A stretch of DNA of 64,000 nucleotides, from contig NZ_PEEU01000001.1 in assembly GCF_002754195.1 (NCBI RefSeq), forward strand, positions 2,542,001-2,606,000, given 5' to 3'. The notes below the pieces were generated by a model. The model was given only the letters and a program-made list of their open reading frames with translations, was not told where the DNA came from and searched no databases. A program made the position numbers and the translations under genes. The number at the start of each line of letters is the position of its first letter. Position 1 is the first letter of the stretch. This DNA is from Flavobacterium sp. 9 (GTDB lineage Bacteria > Bacteroidota > Bacteroidia > Flavobacteriales > Flavobacteriaceae). Shown here one piece after another: positions 16,538 through 24,480 of this stretch.

Positions 16538-18227
16538 TTGTTCTAATATCTTTTAGCATAAGTTGAGTCGAAACGGTTCCGTTCCACTCGTTTTCAGCCA
16601 ATGAATACGCCAGCTGAAAAGTATTTTGATTTTTTGCAATGTCTATTTTTTTTCCCAATCCAAAACCTATTGCAGCAATTCCATCTGAATTATATTGCTT
16701 CACAAAAAGTCTCAAATGTTCTTCTTCTGCGCCTAAAGTTTTAGCATAACCTGTATCTTTTACCTCTTTAGTCATAAAAACAGGCGTCATATTCAGCGGT
16801 CCAAAAGGTTCGAATTGTTTTAAAATCCGAATTAGTTTTGGAGTAATATCTGTAAAGTTAATTTCGGCATCAACTTCTATTTCCGGAGTACGCATTTCAG
16901 GCAAAATGGTTTCCTGAACTTGCTTTTCGAAAGCATCTTTAAAAGTTTTGTAATTTTCCGCTTTCAACGTCATTCCTGCTGCATACATATGTCCTCCAAA
17001 TTGTTCCAAATGTTCAGAACAAGCATCAAGAGCATTGTAAACATCAAATCCTTTTACAGATCTGGCAGAAGCGGCATATTTATCTCCACTTTTAGTAAAA
17101 ACTAAAGTCGGACGATAATAGGTTTCGATTAATCTTGAAGCTACAATTCCGATAACGCCTTTGTGCCAGTCTTCCTGAAAAACAACTGTCGAAAATCGAT
17201 CTTGCTCGTTATTGGTCAGGATTTGTTGAAAAGCTTCTTTTGTAATTTGTTTGTCCAAATCTTTTCGATCTGAATTGTATTGTTCTATTTCTGAAGCAAA
17301 TTGTTGCGCTTGTTCAAAATTGAATTCCGTTAATAATTCAACAGCATGATTACCGTGTTTGATTCTTCCGGCAGCATTTATTCGGGGAGAAATAATAAAA
17401 ACAACATCGGTAATATCAAGAGTTTTCTTTTTTACCTGATGTACCAAAGCTTTTATTCCCGGTCTTGGATCTGAATTAATAACTTGCAATCCGTAATAAG
17501 CCAAAACTCTATTTTCGCCCGTTATTGGCACAATATCTGCCGCAATTGCTGTTGCAACTAAATCCAGATACGGAATTAAATCTTCTATCGTTTCACCTCT
17601 ATTTGTTCCTAAAGCCTGAATTAATTTAAAACCAACGCCACAACCACATAATTCATCATAAGGATACGAGCAATCTTCTCTTTTTGGGTCTAAAATCGCA
17701 ACCGCATCCGGAAGAAATTCTCCTGGTCTGTGGTGATCACAAATAATAAAGTCGATGTTTTTTTCTTTCGCATAAGCGATATGATCAATGGATTTAATAC
17801 CACAATCGAGCGCGATGATTAAAGAAAATCCGTTATCATCGGCAAAGTCAATTCCTTTAAACGAAATTCCGTAACCTTCCAGATAACGATCCGGAATATA
17901 AGTGGCAATATTAGGATAATGAGATTTTAGATACGCTGAAACCAAAGAAACTGCCGTTGTTCCGTCGACATCATAATCGCCAAAAACCAAAATATTTTCC
18001 TGATTTTCGATCGCTAATTCAATTCGGGAAACGGCTTTATCCATGTCTTTCATCAGGAAAGGATCATGAAGATGTTCTAATGAAGGGCGAAAGAAATTCT
18101 TGGCATCTTCAAAAGTTTCAATGCCACGCTGAATCAAAAGTGTTGCTACAAAATCTTCTACATTCAAGGCTTGCGCCAAATGTTTGATTTTATCTTGAGA
18201 AGGTCTTGTTTTTAATGTCCAACGCAT
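16527..18227 (-). CDS. recJ: Single-stranded-DNA-specific exonuclease RecJ
   Basis: 566 residues, normal for RecJ. DHH-superfamily motifs: VFGDYDVDGTTAV (motif I), LDCGIKS, the eponymous ICDHHRPGE (motif III), and the DHHA1-domain block FGGHMYAAGMTL. RecJ degrades single-stranded DNA 5' to 3' in recombination and mismatch repair. First gene of a run recJ-MFS-membrane protein-hydrolase on the minus strand, with overlapping or abutting ends. Confidence 0.97.
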   Translation of the reverse strand: MRWTLKTRPSQDKIKHLAQALNVEDFVATLLIQRGIETFEDAKNFFRPSLEHLHDPFLMKDMDKAVSRIELAIENQENILVFGDYDVDGTTAVSLVSAYLKSHYPNIATYIPDRYLEGYGISFKGIDFADDNGFSLIIALDCGIKSIDHIAYAKEKNIDFIICDHHRPGEFLPDAVAILDPKREDCSYPYDELCGCGVGFKLIQALGTNRGETIEDLIPYLDLVATAIAADIVPITGENRVLAYYGLQVINSDPRPGIKALVHQVKKKTLDITDVVFIISPRINAAGRIKHGNHAVELLTEFNFEQAQQFASEIEQYNSDRKDLDKQITKEAFQQILTNNEQDRFSTVVFQEDWHKGVIGIVASRLIETYYRPTLVFTKSGDKYAASARSVKGFDVYNALDACSEHLEQFGGHMYAAGMTLKAENYKTFKDAFEKQVQETILPEMRTPEIEVDAEINFTDITPKLIRILKQFEPFGPLNMTPVFMTKEVKDTGYAKTLGAEEEHLRLFVKQYNSDGIAAIGFGLGKKIDIAKNQNTFQLAYSLAENEWNGTVSTQLMLKDIRTNDE

Positions 18228-18311
18228 TTTTTTATTGTAGATTTTTGATCTTAGATTTTAGACTGAAAAAATCTGAAATCGTTTAATCTATAGTAGAAAT
18301 ATTATGTTTTG

Positions 18312-18342
18312 CCTTTGTCAAAGTTTAAAACCTTGACAAATG
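18312..18342. repeat. CTTTGTCAAAGTTT palindrome, imperfect copy
   Basis: CCTTTGTCAAAGTTT faces AACCTTGACAAATG with two mismatches. Same family as 6248-6280. Confidence 0.75.
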
Positions 18343-18384
18343 TTTTTAGGATAAAGCAGACTCTAGGGAATCTAAAATCTAAAA

Positions 18385-18729
18385 TTATTTTGTTTCCAAA
18401 GCGTTTCCTTCAAACTTAACTCCGTCCCAACCCAAGTTGATGAAATTTCTAATGTTTTGGTGATTTGTTCCGTTTGGATCTCCTAAAACTTCTTCAAAAT
18501 AGAAAGCTCCAAAACAAGCTAAAGTTTCTTCTTTATTCAAGTTTTGCAATTTCGCGAAAGAAAATAATTTACAAGAACCTGAGTTTTCTCCGGCTGCATT
18601 ATGTTGTGTTCCGTTTTGAAAAGCTGTTGGCGTGAAGTTGTAATTTTCTTCGATTACAGCAATAGTTTCAGGGAATGTTATTTCGGTTGGAGTTTGTTTT
18701 ACTTTTTCTAAAAAGGCTTGTATGCTCAT
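18385..18729 (-). CDS. HopJ-family protein
   Basis: 114 residues, single domain. The segments ENYNFTPTAFQNG, ENSGSCKLFSFAKL and CFGAFYFEEVLGDPNG are typical of the family named after the Pseudomonas type III effector HopJ. Homologues are widespread in bacteria without a type III system, including Flavobacterium, so the effector label should not be taken as function. No secretion genes are nearby; a housekeeping role is more likely. Confidence 0.85.
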   Translation of the reverse strand: MSIQAFLEKVKQTPTEITFPETIAVIEENYNFTPTAFQNGTQHNAAGENSGSCKLFSFAKLQNLNKEETLACFGAFYFEEVLGDPNGTNHQNIRNFINLGWDGVKFEGNALETK

Positions 18730-18737
18730 GATATGCT

Positions 18738-19151
18738 TTATTTATTTTCAGATGGATTTAAATGTCTTTTATTTTCTATTTCTAACAATTGCTTTTCAGA
18801 ATATTTAAAATCATAACTACTATTATTTTTTTGGTGAATCCTAACCACAATGTCATTATAATTATATTCATTTTGTATTAAAAAACTCCTATACAAAATT
18901 GCAATTTTCGCAGAATGACTTTTTAAAAATCTCATGTCTTTTTCTAATAAATCGCCATTGAAAATATTTATTTCGTAGCTTTTCTTATTTAGATCAATAT
19001 CACTTTTAACAGGTCCGGTATTTATTTTTTCTGGTCGATAAAGATGTCCTATTTTCTGAATTTCAGTATCATCATCTTTAGAATGATCAATTTCTTTATT
19101 CTTGCAAGAAATTGTAATAATCAATAGAAAGAGAAATATTATTTTTTTCAT
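18738..19151 (-). CDS. Small lipoprotein of unknown function
   Basis: I place the start at 19151 and not at the upstream Met at 19187, because 19151 begins a standard lipoprotein signal (MKKIIFLFLLIITISC) and leaves the gene overlapping the rsmI stop codon region by none of its coding sequence. That gives 137 residues. The mature part is polar and charged with no recognised domain. It lies 7 bases after rsmI and may be co-transcribed with it. Confidence 0.65.
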   Translation of the reverse strand: MKKIIFLFLLIITISCKNKEIDHSKDDDTEIQKIGHLYRPEKINTGPVKSDIDLNKKSYEINIFNGDLLEKDMRFLKSHSAKIAILYRSFLIQNEYNYNDIVVRIHQKNNSSYDFKYSEKQLLEIENKRHLNPSENK

Positions 19152-19158
19152 AAATAAT

Positions 19159-19893
19159 TTAATCTTCTTCGTCTTCTTCTGGTTCATCTTTCGAAAACTT
19201 ACTTTTCTTAGGTTCTTTTGTTATTGTTTTTCCGGCAACGACTACTACAATTTCACCTCTTGGCGCTATTTTTTCAAAATGAGTTAAAACTTCTCTTGCA
19301 GTTCCTCGTACGTTTTCTTCGTGTAGTTTTGACAATTCTCTTGAAACACTAACTTGTCTGTCTTCTCCAAAATACTGAATAAACTCAGCTAAAGTCTTAA
19401 CGAGTTTATGTGGAGAAACGTATAAAATCATTGTTCGGGTTTCTTCGGCTAAAGCCAAAAATCGAGTTTGACGTCCTTTTTTATCAGGCAGGAAACCTTC
19501 AAAAATAAATTTGTCGTTTGGTAATCCGCTGTTTACTAAAGCGGGAACAAAAGCTGTTGCGCCAGGTAAACATTCGACTTCGATTTTATTTTCGACACAA
19601 GCGCGCGTTAATAAAAAACCGGGATCTGAAATCGCCGGAGTTCCTGCATCCGAAATCAAAGCAATAGTTTCACCAGCTTTCAAACGCGCAATTAAGTTTT
19701 CGGTTGTTTTGTGTTCGTTGTGCATATGATGACTGTGCATGTGCGTGCCAATTTCAAAATGCTTCAACAATTTTCCACTCGTTCTGGTATCTTCCGCCAA
19801 GATCAAATCGACTTCTTTCAAAATCCGAATGGCACGAAATGTCATGTCTTCAAGATTGCCAATTGGCGTTGGAACGATATATAATTTAGACAT
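19159..19893 (-). CDS. rsmI: 16S rRNA (cytidine1402-2'-O)-methyltransferase
   Basis: 244 residues. Family motifs: LYIVPTPIGNLEDMTFRAI at the N-terminus, LILAEDTRTSGKLLKHF, ALISDAGTPAISDPGF and CLPGATAFVPALVNSGLPND. RsmI uses S-adenosylmethionine to methylate the 2'-OH of C1402 at the ribosomal P site. The C-terminal tail is short and strongly acidic (DEPEEDEED), an unusual but harmless extension. Confidence 0.96.
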   Translation of the reverse strand: MSKLYIVPTPIGNLEDMTFRAIRILKEVDLILAEDTRTSGKLLKHFEIGTHMHSHHMHNEHKTTENLIARLKAGETIALISDAGTPAISDPGFLLTRACVENKIEVECLPGATAFVPALVNSGLPNDKFIFEGFLPDKKGRQTRFLALAEETRTMILYVSPHKLVKTLAEFIQYFGEDRQVSVSRELSKLHEENVRGTAREVLTHFEKIAPRGEIVVVVAGKTITKEPKKSKFSKDEPEEDEED

Positions 19894-19905
19894 ATTTTTT
19901 ATATT

Positions 19906-19980
19906 ATTTCACGAATTAACACAGATTGTAACTGTCTTTAAAAATTTCACAAAGAAATAATTCGTGTTAATTCGTGAAAT
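19906..19980. repeat. Inverted repeat upstream of rsmI (17-bp arms)
   Basis: ATTTCACGAATTAACAC (19906-19922) and GTGTTAATTCGTGAAAT (19964-19980) pair perfectly around 41 bases. Related wording (AATTCGTG, CTGTGTT) recurs near 26280 and 29240, so this belongs to a dispersed family. Confidence 0.85.
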
Positions 19981-19996
19981 CTGTGTTTTATTTTTT

Positions 19997-21016
19997 TTAT
20001 GAGAATTTTTTCTCTACAATTCCTAAGAAACGTTCTGCGTAATCGTCTTTTCCAACCCAATTATTATAATCCGGTTTCACCATATTTTCTATGAAATCTA
20101 ATGCTTCAGTATAAGAATCAAAAGTCAGTAATTGGTTTAAAACGCGACTGTAATCTTCAGAACTGTTTCCGAAAAGGTTCTTGGTAAAAGCAATTCGGTC
20201 ATTTAAATCAATATGAAAACCTTTTGCCAGTTTTTCATTCAAAGTAACCACTTTTGGTTCCGCCGGAGTTTCTAAAACTACGGTTTCTACAATTTTCTTC
20301 TCTTTAAATTCGCTAATTGATGGAGTTGGAGAAACGGCTTCAAAACTGTCTACTTTTACAAATTCAGCATCAGCATAATTGATTCCGAAATCTTCAAATA
20401 AAATAGAAACAGGTTCTGGTTTTGTTGTAACTTCTACCTTTTCCTCTACTTTGTCTTCTATTTTATCCTCTATTTTCGCTTCCTCTCTATCTAATTCAAA
20501 AGCTGGAATAAAATTCGGAATTGGTTTTAGATCGCTAATTGTTGTAAAAGAAATTTCTTCAAATGAAGCTTTTTCTTCTTTTACTGGTTCAGTTTCTTTA
20601 ATTGCTTCAAGTTCCTCTATTTTTTCAATAACAGGTTCTTCAATAACTTCCTCTTCAATTTCTTCAATTGGCTCCGGAGCTGTTTCTACTGGAGTTTCAG
20701 CAATTATTTCTTCAACAATTACAGCTTCAGCAATTTTTTCTTCTGCAATTTCTTCTGCCACAATTGGAGTTTCGATTACAGCTTCTGCCGGAGCGATATC
20801 TTCTTTTTCGAAGATTGCTTCAACTTCTGCGCTAATTTCACTGTGCGTGATTGTTGGTTTTACAGTATCAAAGTTTTCGTCTACAAACTTCAACACCGCT
20901 AATTTTTCATATAATTTCTGTGTTTCAAGATACAATTGATTGATATCGGATTTATTTTTAAGCTTTAAAATTCGATGTGCAATGCTGATTAAATCGGCTT
21001 CCAATTTTTTTTTCAT
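19997..21016 (-). CDS. Acidic low-complexity protein with conserved ends
   Basis: 339 residues in three parts. Residues about 1-55 are a helical, coiled-coil-like head (ISIAHRILKLKNKSDINQLY). Residues about 60-245 are a low-complexity stretch rich in Glu, Ile, Val, Ala and Pro, with repeating EEIAEEKIAEAVIVEE-type units. Residues about 255-339 are a compact helical domain (LNDRIAFTKNLFGNSSEDYS ...). The middle looks like a disordered, highly charged linker. Function unknown. Cytoplasmic by lack of a signal peptide; divergent from tdk. Confidence 0.75.
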   Translation of the reverse strand: MKKKLEADLISIAHRILKLKNKSDINQLYLETQKLYEKLAVLKFVDENFDTVKPTITHSEISAEVEAIFEKEDIAPAEAVIETPIVAEEIAEEKIAEAVIVEEIIAETPVETAPEPIEEIEEEVIEEPVIEKIEELEAIKETEPVKEEKASFEEISFTTISDLKPIPNFIPAFELDREEAKIEDKIEDKVEEKVEVTTKPEPVSILFEDFGINYADAEFVKVDSFEAVSPTPSISEFKEKKIVETVVLETPAEPKVVTLNEKLAKGFHIDLNDRIAFTKNLFGNSSEDYSRVLNQLLTFDSYTEALDFIENMVKPDYNNWVGKDDYAERFLGIVEKKFS

Positions 21017-21154
21017 AACTGTTGAAATTATAGTGAATAGGGTATTTTAGTATATTTTGTATTCGAATGTTTTTATTCTGGGATGAAATTCGCAGAACTA
21101 TTTTTTATTTCTGTTAATAAGCGTTTGCGAATCTCCGATTTGATAAAAATTTTC

Positions 21155-21162
21155 TACTTTTG
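21155..21162 (+). promoter_or_regulatory. -7 promoter element TACTTTTG of tdk
   Basis: Exact TAnnTTTG match. It overlaps the first possible in-frame start (TTG at 21160), which therefore cannot be used from this promoter and supports ATG 21253. Confidence 0.6.
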
Positions 21163-21252
21163 AAAAAACGTAAAACATCAAAATTTTGCGTCAATTTATT
21201 ACCAGTACAAAGTAATAAAAACTATTCATTTTTAAAGGTAGAAAAATACAAA

Positions 21253-21843
21253 ATGTTTCTCGAAAATACAGTAAATCACAAAGAACAATTTGGTTGGATT
21301 GAAGTTATTTGTGGATCAATGTTTTCGGGTAAAACCGAGGAGTTAATCCGCAGATTAAAACGCGCCCAATTTGCCAAACAAAGAGTCGAAATCTTTAAAC
21401 CTGCCATTGATACTCGCTATCATGACGAAATGGTGGTATCGCATGATGCCAACGAAATTCGTTCAACTCCGGTTCCCGCCGCGGCAAATATTTCTATTTT
21501 AGCGCAAGGTTGCGACGTTATTGGTATTGACGAAGCTCAGTTTTTTGATGACGAAATTGTTACGGTTTGTAATGATCTTGCTAATCAGGGAATTCGTGTG
21601 ATAGTTGCAGGGCTTGATATGGATTTTAAAGGAAATCCCTTCGGACCAATGCCAGCGCTTATGGCAACAGCCGAATATGTAACTAAAGTTCACGCCGTTT
21701 GCACCAGAACGGGAAATCTTGCCAATTACAGCTTCCGTAAAACCGATAATGACAAATTAGTAATGCTTGGTGAAACCGAAGAATATGAGCCATTAAGTCG
21801 TGCTGCATATTATAACGCCATGAAAAAGATTCAGGATAAATAA
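21253..21843 (+). CDS. tdk: Thymidine kinase (type II)
   Basis: 196 residues from ATG 21253. The reading frame is open from 21160, but the extra 31 residues are low-quality sequence and overlap the promoter element; the shorter form begins [19 protein letters not shown] and matches the usual family start. Motifs: the P-loop [15 protein letters not shown], the Walker B-like [15 protein letters not shown], and [16 protein letters not shown] in the lasso region. It phosphorylates thymidine in nucleoside salvage. One Cys of the typical zinc set is seen (HAVCTRTG); the partner region is weaker. Confidence 0.94.
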   Translation: MFLENTVNHKEQFGWIEVICGSMFSGKTEELIRRLKRAQFAKQRVEIFKPAIDTRYHDEMVVSHDANEIRSTPVPAAANISILAQGCDVIGIDEAQFFDDEIVTVCNDLANQGIRVIVAGLDMDFKGNPFGPMPALMATAEYVTKVHAVCTRTGNLANYSFRKTDNDKLVMLGETEEYEPLSRAAYYNAMKKIQDK

Positions 21844-21882
21844 AAGTTGCTTTTTTTTCTTCACAACAAAAACAAACTACAA

Positions 21883-22311
21883 ATGCAGAAACCTACAACA
21901 AAAAAGAATTTAATTATTTTAGTAATAAGTGCAATTGTAGCATTATCATTGGTTTTTGTCTTTTATTATTCTTTTAAAGAACCTGTTACTGACAAAGAAA
22001 TGGTCGAATTAGTAGCGAAGTACAACAAAAATTGCCCTTTAGTTATTCAGGAAGGAATACGTCTGGACAATGTTACTTTGCCAAAAGATAAAGTCGTTCA
22101 ATACAATTTGACTTTACTTAATGTTGAAAAAGAAACTGCAGAAATTGAAACGATAAAGAAAAATATCGAAGAAAGTCTTCTTAGCACCGTTAAAGCAAAT
22201 CCCGGACTTCAAACATTTCGTGATAATGATTTTACCTTGATTTATAATTATGATGATAAAAAGGAAAACTACTTGTTTGAGATCACGATAACGCCCGAAC
22301 AATATAAATAA
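21883..22311 (+). CDS. Membrane-anchored hypothetical protein
   Basis: Start at ATG 21883; the frame extends upstream to 21847 but without a plausible start signal. 142 residues: short basic N-terminus, one transmembrane helix (LIILVISAIVALSLVFVFYY), then a periplasmic alpha/beta domain of about 105 residues. No recognised family. It follows tdk by 39 bases and ends at a strong terminator, so it is probably co-transcribed with tdk. Confidence 0.7.
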   Translation: MQKPTTKKNLIILVISAIVALSLVFVFYYSFKEPVTDKEMVELVAKYNKNCPLVIQEGIRLDNVTLPKDKVVQYNLTLLNVEKETAEIETIKKNIEESLLSTVKANPGLQTFRDNDFTLIYNYDDKKENYLFEITITPEQYK

Positions 22312-22334
22312 TTTAGAAGCCCAATTATAAAATA

Positions 22335-22367
22335 AAACCCGACAGATTTCAAAAATCTGTCGGGTTT
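22335..22367 (+). terminator. Terminator after the tdk transcript
   Basis: AAACCCGACAGATTT pairs with AAATCTGTCGGGTTT around a 3-base loop, followed by TTGTTGTTTT. Confidence 0.85.
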
Positions 22368-22388
22368 GTTGTTTTAAAAAAGATCGTT

Positions 22389-22588
22389 CATTCCGTAGGA
22401 ATGTTTCATCGGTAGACATTTAAAATTGGTGCGTGAATATACGTTCCGTAGGAATGTTTGATCGGTAGTTTGAATAATCGAATGGATATTTTGTGGTTAA
22501 TTCCATGAAAAAAAAGTGTCCCTACAGGACACAAATCGGAAATCATAACATACTTTTTCTACCGATCAAATATTCCTACGGAATAATG
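22389..22588. repeat. Composite hairpin repeat, copy A
   Basis: Four hairpins in order: CATTCCGTAGGAATG (22389), ACGTTCCGTAGGAATGT (22441), GTGTCCCTACAGGACAC (22516) and ATTCCTACGGAAT (22572). The first two are followed by ATCGGTAG, and the last is preceded by CTACCGAT, giving inverted ends. A second copy with the same order lies at 44544-44729 and a relative at 63232-63380. No ORF is present. Confidence 0.85.
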
Positions 22589-22634
22589 AATGATGCAATA
22601 ATGCTATTGTTGCTACCTTAAAAAAACTACTTCT

Positions 22635-22736
22635 AAACTGGACTAAAGTCCAGCTCTACAATATAAATCGTTCCTTCGGAACTTTAAAGAGCCTTCGGCT
22701 CGAACTATTTTGCAGAGCTGGATTTTAATCTGGTTT
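22635..22736. repeat. Intergenic element with imperfect 23-bp ends and internal hairpins
   Basis: The left end (AAACTGGACTAAAGTCCAGC) and the reverse complement of the right end (AAACCAGATTAAAATCCAGC) agree at most positions. Between them lie GTTCCTTCGGAAC (22670-22682) and GAGCCTTCGGCTC (22689-22701). This looks like another small non-coding dispersed element. Confidence 0.7.
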
Positions 22737-22800
22737 ACATACGATTGAATTGAAAAAAACAATTCGAAACGTATCGAATTGATCTCATTTAATACAAAAA

Positions 22801-22828
22801 AACCCGACACGTTAAAACCTGTCGGGTT
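22801..22828 (-). terminator. Terminator after rpoN
   Basis: AACCCGACA / TGTCGGGTT stem, with an A-run on the plus-strand left side that reads as T-run downstream of rpoN. Confidence 0.75.
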
Positions 22829-22891
22829 TGTTCTTTTAAATGAACTTATATTTCTTATATGGTTTAAAAAATAATTTTAAATGGTTAAATT

Positions 22892-24352
22892 TTAAATCTT
22901 CTTCCTCATTCTTGCTACCGGAATATCAAGTTGTTCACGGTATTTTGCAATAGTTCTTCTCGCAATTGGATATCCTTTTTCTTTTAAGATTTCTGCCAAT
23001 TGATCGTCTGGTAAAGGTTTCTTTTTATCTTCTTCTTCGATTGTATTCTGAAGAATTTTTTTGATTTCTAAAGTCGAAACATCTTCACCCTGATCATTTT
23101 TCATGGCTTCAGAGAAAAACTCTTTTATTAGTTTTGTTCCGTATGGCGTTTCAACGTATTTACTGTTTGCAACACGCGAAATCGTCGAAATATCCAAACC
23201 AACCATATCTGCAATGTCTTTTAAGATCATTGGTTTTAGTTTGGTTTCGTCGCCGTCTAAAAAGTATTCTTCCTGATAATGCATAATCGCATTCATGGTT
23301 ACAAAAAGCGTCTCCTGACGTTGTCTTATCGCGTCGATAAACCATTTTGCCGAATCCAATTTCTGTTTGATAAACTGAACCGCATCTTTTTGTGCCGACG
23401 ATTTATCACGTGAATCTTTATACGTCTGCATCATTTCCTGATAATCTTTAGAAACGTGCAAAGACGGAGCATTTCTTCCGTTTAAGGTCAATTCTAATTC
23501 TCCATCAACAATTCTTATAGCAAAATCAGGAACTACATTTTCTGTTACTTTGTTATTTCCTGTATAAGATCCGCCCGGTTTAGGGTTTAGTCTTTCTATT
23601 TCGTGAATCGCTTTTTTAAGCTGTTCATTCGAAACCCCGTATTTCTGAAGCAGTTTATCGTAATGTTTTTTGGTAAAAGCATCAAACTGATTTTCGATAA
23701 TATCTATTGCTAAATCAACGTATTCCGTTGGCGTTTTGTGCTTTAATTGCAATAATAAACATTCCTGCAAATCACGCGCTCCAACTCCCGAAGGTTCTAG
23801 TTCATGAATTACCTGAAGCATTTTTTCGACCATTTTCTCATCCGTATAAATACCTTGAGTAAAAGCCATATCATCTACAATATCCGGAACGCTTCTGCGG
23901 ATATAACCCATATCATCAATACTTCCAACAAGGAATTCCGCGATTTCGCGTTCTTCATCGTTCAAAATAAAAGTATTCAACTGATTGATTAAATCCTGAT
24001 GAAAACTTATCGGAGAAGCAAAAGGAGTTTCTCTTTCTTCGTCTTCACTATAATTATTCACCTGAGTTTTATAATCCGGAGTATCGTCGTCGCTTAAATA
24101 TTCGTCGATATTAATGTCGTCTGCTTCGATTCTGTCAGATTCTGCATCATCATAATCGTCATAGTCTTCATTTGCGAATTCATCAGCTTCGTATTCTTCT
24201 TCTTTTCCAGCTTCTAATGCCGGATTTTCGTTCATTTCTTCTAATAAACGTTGCTCAAAAGCTTGCGTAGGCAATTGAATTAACTTCATCAGCTGAATTT
24301 GCTGTGGAGATAATTTTTGGGATAATTTTAAATTTAAAAATTGCTTTAGCAT
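22892..24352 (-). CDS. rpoN: RNA polymerase sigma-54 factor
   Basis: 486 residues. Region I is the glutamine/leucine-rich N-terminus (LSQKLSPQQIQLMKLIQLPT); an acidic region II follows (about residues 55-95, many Asp/Glu); the C-terminal RpoN box is ARRTIAKYREQLDIPV. Sigma-54 needs an AAA+ activator to open promoters; one such activator is encoded at 41173-42516. Monocistronic with a terminator on the 3' side. Confidence 0.97.
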   Translation of the reverse strand: MLKQFLNLKLSQKLSPQQIQLMKLIQLPTQAFEQRLLEEMNENPALEAGKEEEYEADEFANEDYDDYDDAESDRIEADDINIDEYLSDDDTPDYKTQVNNYSEDEERETPFASPISFHQDLINQLNTFILNDEEREIAEFLVGSIDDMGYIRRSVPDIVDDMAFTQGIYTDEKMVEKMLQVIHELEPSGVGARDLQECLLLQLKHKTPTEYVDLAIDIIENQFDAFTKKHYDKLLQKYGVSNEQLKKAIHEIERLNPKPGGSYTGNNKVTENVVPDFAIRIVDGELELTLNGRNAPSLHVSKDYQEMMQTYKDSRDKSSAQKDAVQFIKQKLDSAKWFIDAIRQRQETLFVTMNAIMHYQEEYFLDGDETKLKPMILKDIADMVGLDISTISRVANSKYVETPYGTKLIKEFFSEAMKNDQGEDVSTLEIKKILQNTIEEEDKKKPLPDDQLAEILKEKGYPIARRTIAKYREQLDIPVARMRKKI

Positions 24353-24480
24353 AAAAAAAGGTGCTAAGATGCTAAGTCCCTAAGGCTCTGAGCATCTTAT
24401 ATTGACGAATTAATTCGATTTAAATTATTTATATTTTAAAAACTTAGAACCTTAGTACCTCAGTTCCTTAGAATCTCAGA
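24353..24480. other. Spacer with CTTAG-type short repeats
   Basis: Short segments such as GATGCTAAGTCCCTAAGG and CTTAGAACCTTAGTACCTC face each other across an AT-rich middle. Similar wording occurs near 33540-33590. No gene is seen. Confidence 0.45.

Noticed and set aside
18385..18729. Type III secretion effector
   Set aside because: The family name HopJ is historical; no type III secretion genes are in the window and homologues occur in bacteria without the system.
20379..20939. 186-codon plus-strand ORF rich in Ser and Ile
   Set aside because: It is the antisense of the Glu/Ile/Ala-rich spacer of the gene at 19997-21016; its composition follows from that and it lacks a start region or domain.
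22389..22588. CRISPR array
   Set aside because: Hairpins recur, but the spacing is irregular, units are inverted and differ in sequence, and no cas gene is present.
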